Position numbers and translations under genes: made by a program. 64,000 nucleotides of DNA. Source: Demequina rhizosphaerae (GTDB lineage: Bacteria > Actinomycetota > Actinomycetes > Actinomycetales > Demequinaceae). Positions 34,384 to 43,847 of this stretch are shown here, one piece after another (the first letter of the stretch is position 1; the number at the start of each line of letters is the position of its first letter). The stretch covers positions 62,001-126,000 of the forward strand of contig NZ_BBMC01000008.1 of assembly GCF_000971255.1 (NCBI RefSeq), read 5' to 3'. Under the pieces are notes generated by a model. It was not told the origin of the DNA. It worked only from the letters and a program-made list of their open reading frames with translations, and ran no database searches.

Positions 34384-34401
34384 GAGTGATGGTCGCTCAA
34401 G
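34381..34401. promoter_or_regulatory. HspR-binding HAIR element 2
   Basis: GTTGAGT, 7-bp spacer, GCTCAAG. It matches the HAIR consensus closely and covers the -10 and start region of the dnaK promoter. Confidence 0.9.
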
Positions 34402-34453
34402 TCCTGAGCGAGTCGGATCACGCGGCGCGGCCGCGACTGGAGGAAGAACACAC

Positions 34454-36319
<1,866 letters not shown>

Positions 36320-36330
36320 CGAGGCACGAC

Positions 36331-36377
36331 GGCGGGCGGCGGCGCGGTGATCATCCGACACCGGGCCGCCGCCCGCC
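36331..36377 (+). other. Strong hairpin between dnaK and grpE
   Basis: GGCGGGCGGCGGC at 36331-36343 pairs perfectly with GCCGCCGCCCGCC at 36365-36377. It starts 12 bp after the dnaK stop, within the operon. It may attenuate transcription or protect the 3' end of a dnaK transcript. Confidence 0.75.
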
Positions 36378-36402
36378 CTCGGCGCTTCCAGGGAAGGCAG
36401 CC

Positions 36403-36984
36403 ATGACCGACAACCACAACGGCACCCCCGAGCCGCGGGACGATGCGGAGGCCCAGGCCGAGCGCATCGTGAACGAGGCCGCAGCGAGCTTCCTCGACGA
36501 GAACAACGACGGCGTGGACGACCTCACCGCCGACGAGGACGGCGCGGACGACGCGCTCAACGCGGCGTACACCAAGGCCGCCGAGCACCTCGCGGACCTC
36601 CAGCGCCTGCAGGCGGAGTACGTCAACTACCGCAAGCGCGTCGACCGCGACCGCGAGCTCATCGGCGTCAACGCGACCGCGAAGGCGATCGAGGCGCTCA
36701 TCCCGACCCTCGACGACATCGCCGCCGCGCGCGACCACGGCGACCTCGCCGACGGCCCGTTCGCGGCCATCGCGGCGAAGCTCGAGTCCGCCCTCGCCGG
36801 CCTCGGCTGGTCGGCCTACGGCGCCAGCGGCGACGCGTTCGACCCGCAGCTGCACGAGGCGCTCATGTCGCAGCCCAGCGGCGAGGTGTCCGAGCCGACC
36901 GTCCAGCACGTCGCGCAGCCCGGCCACAAGGTCGGCGAGCGCGTGCTCCGTCCGGCGCGCGTCATCGTCGCGCAGCCCGAGTAG
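36403..36984 (+). CDS. grpE: Nucleotide exchange factor GrpE
   Basis: A 193-residue GrpE with an acidic, poorly conserved N-terminus, a long helix (LADLQRLQAEYVNYRKRVDRDRE) and the C-terminal beta domain (FDPQLHEALMSQPS...VLRPARVIVAQPE). It releases ADP from DnaK. GGAAGG precedes the ATG. The N-terminal region contains an iterated-motif copy read as RDDAEA. dnaJ starts 13 bp downstream. Confidence 0.96.
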   Translation: MTDNHNGTPEPRDDAEAQAERIVNEAAASFLDENNDGVDDLTADEDGADDALNAAYTKAAEHLADLQRLQAEYVNYRKRVDRDRELIGVNATAKAIEALIPTLDDIAAARDHGDLADGPFAAIAAKLESALAGLGWSAYGASGDAFDPQLHEALMSQPSGEVSEPTVQHVAQPGHKVGERVLRPARVIVAQPE

Positions 36985-36997
36985 GGAGGGAGGCGCC

Positions 36998-37972
36998 GTG
37001 GCGAGCCAGGACTGGTTCAACAAGGACTTCTACGCGACGCTCGGCGTCTCCAAGGACGCGAGCCAGGACGAGGTCAAGAAGGCGTACCGCAAGCTCGCGC
37101 GCGACCTGCACCCGGACCGCAACCCGGGCGACAAGACGGCCGAGCAGCGGTTCAAGGACGTGGGCGAGGCCTACGCGGTCCTCTCCAGCGACAGCGACCG
37201 TCAGCAGTACGACCAGATCCGCGCGATGGGCGGGGGCGCCCGCTTCCAGGCGGGCGGCCCCGGCGGCGCGGGCAACTTCGAGGACATGTTCGGCGGGATG
37301 TTCGGCGGCGGCATGCCGGGAGGCGGCGGCAACGTGCGCTTCCAGACCGGCGGCGCCGGCGGGGGCGGCTTCGAGGACATCCTCGGCGGCCTCTTCGGGG
37401 GCGGCGGCTACCAGCGCGGGCCCCAGAAGGGCGGCGACCTCGCCGCCGCGGTCGAGGTGTCGTTCCGCCAGGCCGCCGAGGGCTCGACCGTGACCCTCGG
37501 CACCGACGGCGGCCGCATCTCCACGCGGCTCCCCGTGGGCGTCAAGGACGGCCAGCGCATCCGGGTACCCGGCAAGGGCCGCCCGGGCGCCAACGGCGGG
37601 CCGGCCGGGGACCTGCTGCTCACCGTGCACGTGCAGAAGCACCCGGTCTTCACGACCGACGGGCTCAACCTCAAGGCGCGCCTGCCCGTGCGCTTCGACG
37701 AGGCGGCGCTGGGTGCCCAGGTGGCCGTGCCGACCCTCGCGGGCGACACCGTCAAGGTCAAGGTGCCGCCGGGCACGCAGTCCGGCACGACGCTGCGCGT
37801 CAAGGGCCGCGGCCTCACGTCGAAGAAGGGCACCGGCGACCTGCTGGTCACCGTCGAGGTCGCGGTGCCGCACAAGCTCTCGCGCGACGCCAAGAAGGCC
37901 GTCGAGGCGCTCGCGGAGACGCTCGGCAGCGAGGACCCGCGCGCGAGCCTCTACAAGGACGCCGCACGGTAG
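36998..37972 (+). CDS. dnaJ: DnaJ-family co-chaperone without zinc fingers
   Basis: A 324-residue Hsp40. The J domain (KDFYATLGVSKDAS...) has the HPD motif in DLHPDRN. A Gly/Phe-rich linker (EDMFGGMFGGGMPGGGG) follows. The C-terminal peptide-binding domains (GSTVTLGTDGG; GQRIRVPGKG; VKGRGLTSKKGTGDLLVTVEV) are present, but none of the four CxxCxGxG zinc motifs occurs. It is therefore a CbpA-like form occupying the dnaJ slot of the operon. GTG start with GGGAGGGAGG upstream. Confidence 0.93.
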   Translation: MASQDWFNKDFYATLGVSKDASQDEVKKAYRKLARDLHPDRNPGDKTAEQRFKDVGEAYAVLSSDSDRQQYDQIRAMGGGARFQAGGPGGAGNFEDMFGGMFGGGMPGGGGNVRFQTGGAGGGGFEDILGGLFGGGGYQRGPQKGGDLAAAVEVSFRQAAEGSTVTLGTDGGRISTRLPVGVKDGQRIRVPGKGRPGANGGPAGDLLLTVHVQKHPVFTTDGLNLKARLPVRFDEAALGAQVAVPTLAGDTVKVKVPPGTQSGTTLRVKGRGLTSKKGTGDLLVTVEVAVPHKLSRDAKKAVEALAETLGSEDPRASLYKDAAR

Positions 37973-38027
37973 GCCTCACAGCAGGCACGATGCTTGCCCG
38001 CTAGCGTGGGCGCGAAGGAGGTGGACC

Positions 38028-38441
38028 ATGGAGCAGCCCGACGTCGACGAGCCGGTGTTCCTCATCTCCGCCGCCGCGGAGCTGGCCGGGATGCACGCGC
38101 AGACGCTGCGGCAGTACGACCGGCTCGGCCTCGTGGTGCCGCGGCGTCGCCCGGGCGGCGGCCGTCGCTACTCGCTGCGGGACGTCGCGACGCTCCGCGA
38201 GATCCAGCGCATGAGCCAGGAGGAGGGCATCAACCTCGCCGGCATCAAGCGCATCCTGCACCTCTCACGGGAGGTGCAGAGCCTCGAGCGCGAGGTCGAG
38301 CGCCTGCGTCCGCGCGCGGACACGGGCTCGCGCATCTTCACCACGGGCCCCACCGGCAACGTCGTGATCGTCGAGCGCGGACGCCGCGCTCGGCGCGACG
38401 AGGGCCGCGCCGTGGTGCTGTGGACGGGTCCGCGCGACTGA
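38028..38441 (+). CDS. hspR: Heat-shock repressor HspR (MerR family)
   Basis: A 137-residue MerR-type repressor. The HTH and wing are LISAAAELAGMHAQTLRQYDRLGLVVPRRRPGGGRRYSLRDV, followed by a coiled coil (LSREVQSLEREVERLRPR) and a C-terminal tail. It binds the HAIR elements upstream of dnaK and so controls its own operon. AAGGAGGTG lies before the ATG, the strongest ribosome binding site in this operon. An iterated-motif variant (CACGATGC) lies in the gap after dnaJ. Confidence 0.95.
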   Translation: MEQPDVDEPVFLISAAAELAGMHAQTLRQYDRLGLVVPRRRPGGGRRYSLRDVATLREIQRMSQEEGINLAGIKRILHLSREVQSLEREVERLRPRADTGSRIFTTGPTGNVVIVERGRRARRDEGRAVVLWTGPRD

Positions 38442-38460
38442 CGCGACCCCTGCCCCGTCG

Positions 38461-39072
38461 CTAGCTCGCGACGGCGACGGCGACGCGCTCGATCTCCGCG
38501 TCGATCGCGATCGAGAGGTCCGCGGGCGGGATCTCGTCGTGCGACTCGCTCGCGTACGCGCGGCTCATCAGCTCGACGGCGACGTGGCCATGCACCCAGG
38601 CCCACAGGCGCGTGGTGCTGTCGTGCCACGCGGCCGGGTCCGCGTCGGCGCTGTCGAGCGCCGCGGCCACCCGGGCACGCTGCGCGAAGAAGGTCTCCCA
38701 CGAGCGCTCGCGGGTCTGCTCCGAGGGCTCGTATCCCGCGATCGCCGGCGCGAACATCGTCTGGAACTGCGCGGGCGACTCGAAGGCCCACGCACGGTAG
38801 GCCTCCGCCGTCGCGATGAGACCGTCGCGGCCGACGCCGGCGACCTCCCACGCGTCCGCGATGACCTGGTCGAGCGCGTCGAAGCCCGACTCGACGACCG
38901 CGTCGATGAGACCCGACTTGCCGTTGAAGTGCGTGTAGACGCCCATGGTCGAGCACCCGGCGGCCTTGGCCACCGCACGGACCGTCAGCCCGCTCGCGCC
39001 CTGCTCGGAGATGAGCGTGAGAGCGCTCTCAAGCAGTCGGTGGCGCAGGTCGGGGGTCTGGTCGTCAAGCAT
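38461..39072 (-). CDS. TetR-family transcriptional regulator
   Basis: A 203-residue regulator. The N-terminal HTH is ALTLISEQGASGLTVRAVAKAAGCSTMGVYTHFNGKSGLIDAVV. The C-terminal ligand domain contains LWAWVHGHVAVELMS, the WHG signature of one TetR subgroup. It is convergent with hspR, and no target gene is adjacent. TATCAT lies six bases before the ATG, so it is probably leaderless. Its coding region contains the palindrome TGAGAGCGCTCTCA at 39018-39031, which resembles the site upstream of GH94. Confidence 0.88.
   Translation of the reverse strand: MLDDQTPDLRHRLLESALTLISEQGASGLTVRAVAKAAGCSTMGVYTHFNGKSGLIDAVVESGFDALDQVIADAWEVAGVGRDGLIATAEAYRAWAFESPAQFQTMFAPAIAGYEPSEQTRERSWETFFAQRARVAAALDSADADPAAWHDSTTRLWAWVHGHVAVELMSRAYASESHDEIPPADLSIAIDAEIERVAVAVAS
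39018..39031. promoter_or_regulatory. CelR-like palindrome inside the tetR gene
   Basis: TGAGAGCGCTCTCA is a perfect 14-bp palindrome that matches the GH94 upstream site at 13 of 14 positions. It lies about 40 bp inside the tetR gene and could be a roadblock-type operator, or a chance match. Confidence 0.3.
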
Positions 39073-39078
39073 GGGTTA

Positions 39079-39084
39079 ATGATA
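39079..39084 (-). promoter_or_regulatory. -10 hexamer of a leaderless promoter (tetR gene)
   Basis: On the minus strand TATCAT is followed by exactly six bases and the ATG at 39072. The stretch TTATCATTAA is A+T rich for this genome. Confidence 0.5.
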
Positions 39085-39149
39085 AGTGAAGTGCGTACAT
39101 TGCAGGGCACGCCAAGCAACCCGTCGGCGTGGAGCCGCGCGGGGATGCT

Positions 39150-39192
39150 ACGAGGGGCCGGCACCGCCCTCAGCTCGGTACCGGCCCCTCGT
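39150..39192 (-). terminator. Terminator downstream of the GGDEF-like gene
   Basis: ACGAGGGGCCGG at 39150-39161 pairs perfectly with CCGGCCCCTCGT at 39181-39192. It lies seven bases beyond the stop codon of the gene at 39199-39972. Confidence 0.75.
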
Positions 39193-39198
39193 CCCCCC

Positions 39199-39972
39199 TC
39201 AGCGGTGGAGAGACTCCACCAGCTCGACCGCGTACTCGTGGAGGTCCGGAAGGGACTCGATCCACACGCGCGGCGGCTGCCGCATGAGGTTGCCGACGCG
39301 CATCTGGCCCGCGCGTCGGGAGATGTGGTCGCGGAGCTCGCCGATGCCGCGGCCCATGTCGGGGCCGCGGTCGACGAGGACCGCGTAGAGGCCGTCGGCG
39401 AGGCGCGCCATGGGGCGGCCCTTGCCGTAGGCGTCACGGAGCGACTGGCCGATGGCCGCGTTGCGCGCCATCCGCTGCCACGGATCGGTGTCGGCGGCGG
39501 CGACGTCGACGAGCACGAGCGCGTACGCCTCGCTCACCGGGGTGCCGTCGCGCTCGGCGGCGCCGTACAGCTCGCCGAGGCGTGCCACCAGGTAGTCGTT
39601 GCTTCCGAGGCCGGACTCCGGGTCGTTCATCGCGGGCTCGACGCGCGTGGCGGCGTCGCCCGCGGTCCAGCCCTCGCACAGCGCGCGGATCGAACGGATC
39701 GGCGCGGACTCGTAGCCGGCGGCGCGGAACAGCACCGCCATGTCGTCGATGGCCTCGGTGATGCCGACGCCCACGAGCGCGCGCGCCTCCCCCAGGCGGT
39801 ACGCGGCGGGCGAGGTGTCGAGCCGGGCCTCGAGCGCCTCGGCGAGGGCCTCGGCGGCAGGGGTGAACCAGTCGCCGGGACGGCGCCACACCGTCCCGAT
39901 GCTCGCGGCCTCCCAGCGGCGCAGCAGCGGCATGGCGGGAGCTGCACCCGGGACGTTCACCTCGCTGGTCAT
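39199..39972 (-). CDS. Protein with a degenerate GGDEF-like domain
   Basis: A 257-residue soluble protein of uncertain function. Residues from about 115 on follow the layout of a GGDEF domain: LGSNDYLVARLGELYGAAERDG in place of the LTGLPNR segment, ALVLVDVAAADTD in place of LLDVDHF, then PMARLADGLYAVLVDR in place of the RxGGDEFxxL strand. The catalytic signature is replaced by ADGLY, so it should not make c-di-GMP; a sensory or structural role is more likely. The N-terminal 110 residues are helical. It is divergent from the giant ECF sigma gene. The ATG at 39972 is the best start; another lies about four codons upstream. Confidence 0.6.
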   Translation of the reverse strand: MTSEVNVPGAAPAMPLLRRWEAASIGTVWRRPGDWFTPAAEALAEALEARLDTSPAAYRLGEARALVGVGITEAIDDMAVLFRAAGYESAPIRSIRALCEGWTAGDAATRVEPAMNDPESGLGSNDYLVARLGELYGAAERDGTPVSEAYALVLVDVAAADTDPWQRMARNAAIGQSLRDAYGKGRPMARLADGLYAVLVDRGPDMGRGIGELRDHISRRAGQMRVGNLMRQPPRVWIESLPDLHEYAVELVESLHR

Positions 39973-40133
39973 GCCCCATGAGAGGGGCCGATGACACCGT
40001 GATGACGCGACTTTCCAAGTTTTTTTCTGAGACGCCGCGACGCGAAGTGTGACAAACCCCTCACCCTCCTTGCCCACCCCTTCTGCACCAGGAAGAATGC
40101 GGGTACCCATCCGGCTACAGGAGCGAGCACGGA

Positions 40134-43100
40134 ATGTCGCAGGAGGCGCTGTCGCTCTGGACGGAGACGTCCAGCGACCCAGAGCTGATCGCCGGGGTGC
40201 GCGCAGGCGACCCGGCGGCCTTCGGCGTGCTCTACGAGCGTCACGCGGACGCCGCCCGCAAGGTCGCCGCGCAGTACACCAACAGCGCCGCCGACGCGGA
40301 GGACGTGGTCTCCGAGGCGTTCTCCCGGATCCTCCGCGCGCTCCAGCAGGGCGACGGCCCCGACCTCGCCTTCCGCGCCTACCTCTTCACCATCGTGCGC
40401 CGCACCGGCCTCGACGTCATCGAGAAGGCGAACCGCGCGCGGCCGCGCGACGACATGTCGACCTACGAGTCGGCCATCGGCTTCCAGGCCGGGTCCGACG
40501 AGCCCGCGCTCGACACGTTCGAGCAGTCGATGGTCGCGGACGCCTTCCGCTCGCTCCCCGAGCGCTGGCGCGCGGTCCTCTGGTACACCGAGGTCGAGAA
40601 GAAGAGCCCCAAGGACATCGCCCCGCTCCTGGGCCTGTCCGCGAACGGCGTGGCCGCTCTCGCCTACCGCGCCCGCGAGGCGCTCCGCCAGGCCTACCTC
40701 CAGCAGCACCTGGGCGCCGCCGACACCGTCAACTGCCTCGAGGCGAACGCGCAGCTCGGCTCGTACGTGCGCGGCGGGCTGAGCAAGCGCGAGCACTCGC
40801 GCGTCGACGAGCACGTCCGGGCGTGCGCCAAGTGCACCGCGCTGGTGGCCGAGCTCGAGGACGTCAACCGCGGCCTCCGCGCCGTCATCGCCCCGCTGTT
40901 CCTCGGTCTCCTCGGCGTCAAGGCGCTCGAGGGCGGTCTGCCCGTGGGCGGCGTGTTCGGCGAGGGCGCCGCCGCGGCCTCCTCGTCCGCGGCGGGCGGC
41001 GGTGCCGCCGGCGGCGGTGCGGCGGCCGGCGGCGGCAGCGGCATCTCGGGCGGCATCGCCGTCATCGCGAACGGGCTCGCGGCCGTGGCGCTTCCTGCCG
41101 CGGCGACGCTCGGCGTGGTCTCCCTCGTGATGACCGGCGCGAGCGTGCTGGGCATCATTGGCGAGGCCGGACCCGAGGACACCGGCGCGCAGCCGGCCGG
41201 CGTCGAGAACCCCGTCGAGGAGGACGATGCGGCGGGTGCCGGCGCGTCCGCGTCGCCGAGCCCCGCGGAGGACGACTCCGACGAGCCGACCGACGAGGCC
41301 ACCACGGCCCCCGGCGACGAGTCGACGATCGCGCCCGACGACGAGGCCGGGGACGACACGTTCATCGGCGCCTCCGGCGCGCTGCTCGACGACGGCACCT
41401 CCGGTGACACCGGGTCGACCGGTGACACCGGTACGACCGGCGGATCGACGGACGACGGAACGACCGGAGGCTCCACCGGCGGCTCGACCGACGGGGGCAC
41501 GGGTACCGGCGGTGGCGACACCGGCACAGGTGGTGGCGACACGGGTACCGGTGGCGGCGACACCGGCACAGGCGGTGGCGACACCGGCACGGGTGGCGGC
41601 GACACCGGCACAGGTGGTGGTGACACGGGCACCGGCGGTGGTGGTGACGGTGGCGACGGTGGCGACGGTGGCGACGGTGGCGACGGCGGCGACCCCACGC
41701 CGACCCCGCGCACGGCGCTGTCGATCGGCATGACGCCGCTCAGCTACCTCACGATCTCGCGCACCTCGCCCTCGATCTCCATGGAGCTCAGCAACGGCGG
41801 CGAGGACGCCGCCGCGGACGTGACCGCGAGCATCGTGCTCCCCGACGGCCTCATGTTCGCCGCGCCCGCGGCGGGCGGCGGCGGCACCGCCCCCCTGGGC
41901 CCCGAGGCGATCAGCAGCTACCTCGACTTCGCCGCGGACTCGACCGTGTCGGTCGGCGACTGGACCTGCGAGCTGTCCGCGGACCGCTCCGAGGCGGACT
42001 GCGCCCTCGACTCGCTCGATGCGGGCGGCGACACGTCGATCGACCTCGGCCTGGGCGCGATCCTGGCGACCGCGGACCTGGGCGACGACGCGTGGACGGA
42101 GTTCACGGCATCGTCCGGCGACGACGCGGTGACGTACCGCGTCCGCACCGGCCTGTCCGACATCAAGGCGGCGCTCGACAGCCGCGCCGACGCGACCGGT
42201 CACGTCGCGGCCTCGGTCGTCGGCGCCCCGCTCCTCGGCTGCGACCTCGCGGTCCGCGAGTGCCAGACGGTCATGGACTTCCGCGGCTCGGACGCGAACT
42301 CGCGCTACAACAACGACACGCAGAAGATGCGCCCGCTCAACCTCGCCGAGGGCGAGGCGAGCTCCTCGACGACGGTGCTCGGCACGGACCAGCTGCCCGA
42401 GGGCGCCACGGTGCTCTCCGCGACGCTCACGTGGTCGGCGAACCGCGGCATCTTCGACACGTGGTCCGGCGACCTCGACGTCGCGCGGCTGAGCACGCCG
42501 GAGGGCGGCTACGCCGAGGTCGAGGCGGACAAGGTCGCGACCAGCTGGGACGGCGGCGACCTCTACTACCAGGCGACCGCGGACATCACCGAGCAGGTCG
42601 CGGCCGGCGGCAACGGCACGTACGCGCTCGCGGACATCGCCCTCCCGGAGGACTTCGCCGCGGTGTTCCCCAACTACTACGCGGGCTTCGCGATCACCGT
42701 GATCTACGAGCACCCCGACCTTCCGGAGGCCACGGTGGTGGTGCTCGACGGCACCCAGTGGATGTTCGGCTCGTCCGTCGAGGTGCCGTTCCTCACGCTC
42801 CAGCGCGCCGCCGTGGACGTCAGCATGGTCGCCTTCGAGGGCGACCGCGGCAAGCACGACAACCGCCTCGCGATCGACGGCGACACGCTCAACCCGTGGG
42901 GCTGGTCGGGCAAGGGCGCCATCGGCGGGAACCCGGGCAACGCCGCGGACTCGACGGCCTTCGGCTCGCCGTTCGCCAACGCGCTCGGCGTCGACGCGAA
43001 GCCGTTCAAGACGCGCACCGTGGACGCCGGCGTGCACCGCCTGGAGGTCTCCAGCGGCTACAGCGACGCGTTCCTGCTGAGCTCGCTCGTCGTCACCCTC

Positions 43101-43151
43101 ACGCCCGAGGTCGCGGCCGAGCCCGCGGACGAGGCCGCCGCCGAGAGCTGA
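40134..43151 (+). CDS. Giant ECF sigma factor with zinc finger, membrane anchor and extracytoplasmic domain
   Basis: A 1005-residue protein in one uninterrupted frame. Residues 15-100 are sigma region 2 (GVLYERHADAARKVAAQYTN; DAEDVVSEAFSRILRAL) and 130-190 region 4 (SLPERWRAVLWYTEVEKKSPKDIAPLLGLS). An anti-sigma-like zinc motif H227-x3-C231-x2-C234 follows, a Gly/Ala linker, then a membrane segment at about 306-343. Outside are an acidic Thr/Ser linker, six GGGDTGT repeats plus GGD repeats, and a domain of about 480 residues with DUF3344-like strands (GATVLSATLTWSANRG). An extracellular cue might be passed directly to the attached sigma factor. CAGGAG lies before the ATG. Similar multi-domain ECFs have been described in actinobacteria; the ligand here is unknown. 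Confidence 0.88.
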   Translation: MSQEALSLWTETSSDPELIAGVRAGDPAAFGVLYERHADAARKVAAQYTNSAADAEDVVSEAFSRILRALQQGDGPDLAFRAYLFTIVRRTGLDVIEKANRARPRDDMSTYESAIGFQAGSDEPALDTFEQSMVADAFRSLPERWRAVLWYTEVEKKSPKDIAPLLGLSANGVAALAYRAREALRQAYLQQHLGAADTVNCLEANAQLGSYVRGGLSKREHSRVDEHVRACAKCTALVAELEDVNRGLRAVIAPLFLGLLGVKALEGGLPVGGVFGEGAAAASSSAAGGGAAGGGAAAGGGSGISGGIAVIANGLAAVALPAAATLGVVSLVMTGASVLGIIGEAGPEDTGAQPAGVENPVEEDDAAGAGASASPSPAEDDSDEPTDEATTAPGDESTIAPDDEAGDDTFIGASGALLDDGTSGDTGSTGDTGTTGGSTDDGTTGGSTGGSTDGGTGTGGGDTGTGGGDTGTGGGDTGTGGGDTGTGGGDTGTGGGDTGTGGGGDGGDGGDGGDGGDGGDPTPTPRTALSIGMTPLSYLTISRTSPSISMELSNGGEDAAADVTASIVLPDGLMFAAPAAGGGGTAPLGPEAISSYLDFAADSTVSVGDWTCELSADRSEADCALDSLDAGGDTSIDLGLGAILATADLGDDAWTEFTASSGDDAVTYRVRTGLSDIKAALDSRADATGHVAASVVGAPLLGCDLAVRECQTVMDFRGSDANSRYNNDTQKMRPLNLAEGEASSSTTVLGTDQLPEGATVLSATLTWSANRGIFDTWSGDLDVARLSTPEGGYAEVEADKVATSWDGGDLYYQATADITEQVAAGGNGTYALADIALPEDFAAVFPNYYAGFAITVIYEHPDLPEATVVVLDGTQWMFGSSVEVPFLTLQRAAVDVSMVAFEGDRGKHDNRLAIDGDTLNPWGWSGKGAIGGNPGNAADSTAFGSPFANALGVDAKPFKTRTVDAGVHRLEVSSGYSDAFLLSSLVVTLTPEVAAEPADEAAAES
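41502..41694 (+). repeat. Tandem 21-bp and 9-bp coding repeats (GGGDTGT and GGD)
   Basis: Six near-identical 21-bp units from about 41508 encode GGGDTGT, followed by a run of 9-bp GGTGGCGAC-type units encoding GGD. They form the flexible extracytoplasmic spacer of the giant sigma factor. Silent differences between units show the array is kept at protein level. Confidence 0.85.
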
Positions 43152-43188
43152 GCGGATCGGCGCCGCGCAGGCGGCACCCGCGACGCGG

Positions 43189-43797
43189 TCAGCGCGCGGG
43201 GTCGGGGCTCCAGTCCATGTCGAGCTGGCGTGCGGTGCGCATCGCGAGGTCGGTGCCCGAGATCCGCGCCACGAGGTGCAGCGCGAGGTGCATGCCCGAG
43301 GTGAGCCCGCCGCTCGTCAGCACCGCGCCCGAGTCGACCCAGCGGACGTCGCCGACGACCGAGCCCACCTCGCCGCACGCGGCGAGGTCCGACAGGTCCT
43401 CCCAATGCGTGGTGGCCGCAGCGCCGTCCAGCAGGCCGGCGCGGGCCAGCAGGAAGGCGCCGGTGCACACCGACGTCGTCATCGCCGCGGTTCGCGACAG
43501 CCGCACCACCGTCTCGATGAGGGCGCCGTCCCCGACCGCGCATGCGACGTCGATGGTGCCCGGCACCAGCAGCACGTCGCAGGCCTCGATCCGGTCGGAG
43601 TCCTCGAGCTGCGTGAGCGTCATCCCGCCGAACGCGGTGACGTCGCCGCCGCCGGGCGTCGCCAGCACCACCTCGAACTCGGGCGCGAGTCCGTCGCGCT
43701 GGAGCAGCCGCGAGGCGGTCAGCAGCACCTCGTACGGACCGCCGGCGTCGATGAGGTCGAAGCCGTCGTACAGCAGGATCAGCGTGCGGGTGGTCAT
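43189..43797 (-). CDS. DJ-1/PfpI-family protein
   Basis: A 202-residue class I glutamine amidotransferase-like protein. The strand MTTRTLILLYDGFDLIDAGGPYEVL and the nucleophile elbow TTSVCTGAFLLARAGLLDG (Cys) are typical of the PfpI/isonitrile-hydratase-like group; HWEDL is the usual downstream segment. It has no HTH domain, unlike the AraC-type fusions. The reaction is unknown. TAGCGT lies six bases before the ATG, with GAGG between, so it may be leaderless or leadered. It converges with the giant sigma gene, 37 bp apart. Confidence 0.87.
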   Translation of the reverse strand: MTTRTLILLYDGFDLIDAGGPYEVLLTASRLLQRDGLAPEFEVVLATPGGGDVTAFGGMTLTQLEDSDRIEACDVLLVPGTIDVACAVGDGALIETVVRLSRTAAMTTSVCTGAFLLARAGLLDGAAATTHWEDLSDLAACGEVGSVVGDVRWVDSGAVLTSGGLTSGMHLALHLVARISGTDLAMRTARQLDMDWSPDPAR

Positions 43798-43803
43798 GAC
43801 CTC

Positions 43804-43809
43804 ACGCTA
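43804..43809 (-). promoter_or_regulatory. -10 hexamer of a leaderless promoter (DJ-1/PfpI gene)
   Basis: On the minus strand TAGCGT is followed by exactly six bases and the ATG at 43797. Confidence 0.4.
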
Positions 43810-43847
43810 GCGAGCAGGACGCGGTTCGGGCCGCGACGCGACGACGG

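Noticed and set aside
41508-41694. CRISPR-like regular repeats
   Set aside because: The units are in frame, have no spacers and lack cas genes. They encode a protein linker.
40694-41731. A minus-strand frame coding a PPPVPVS repeat protein
   Set aside because: It is the shadow of the GGGDTGT repeat in the giant sigma gene and has no start signal or partner.
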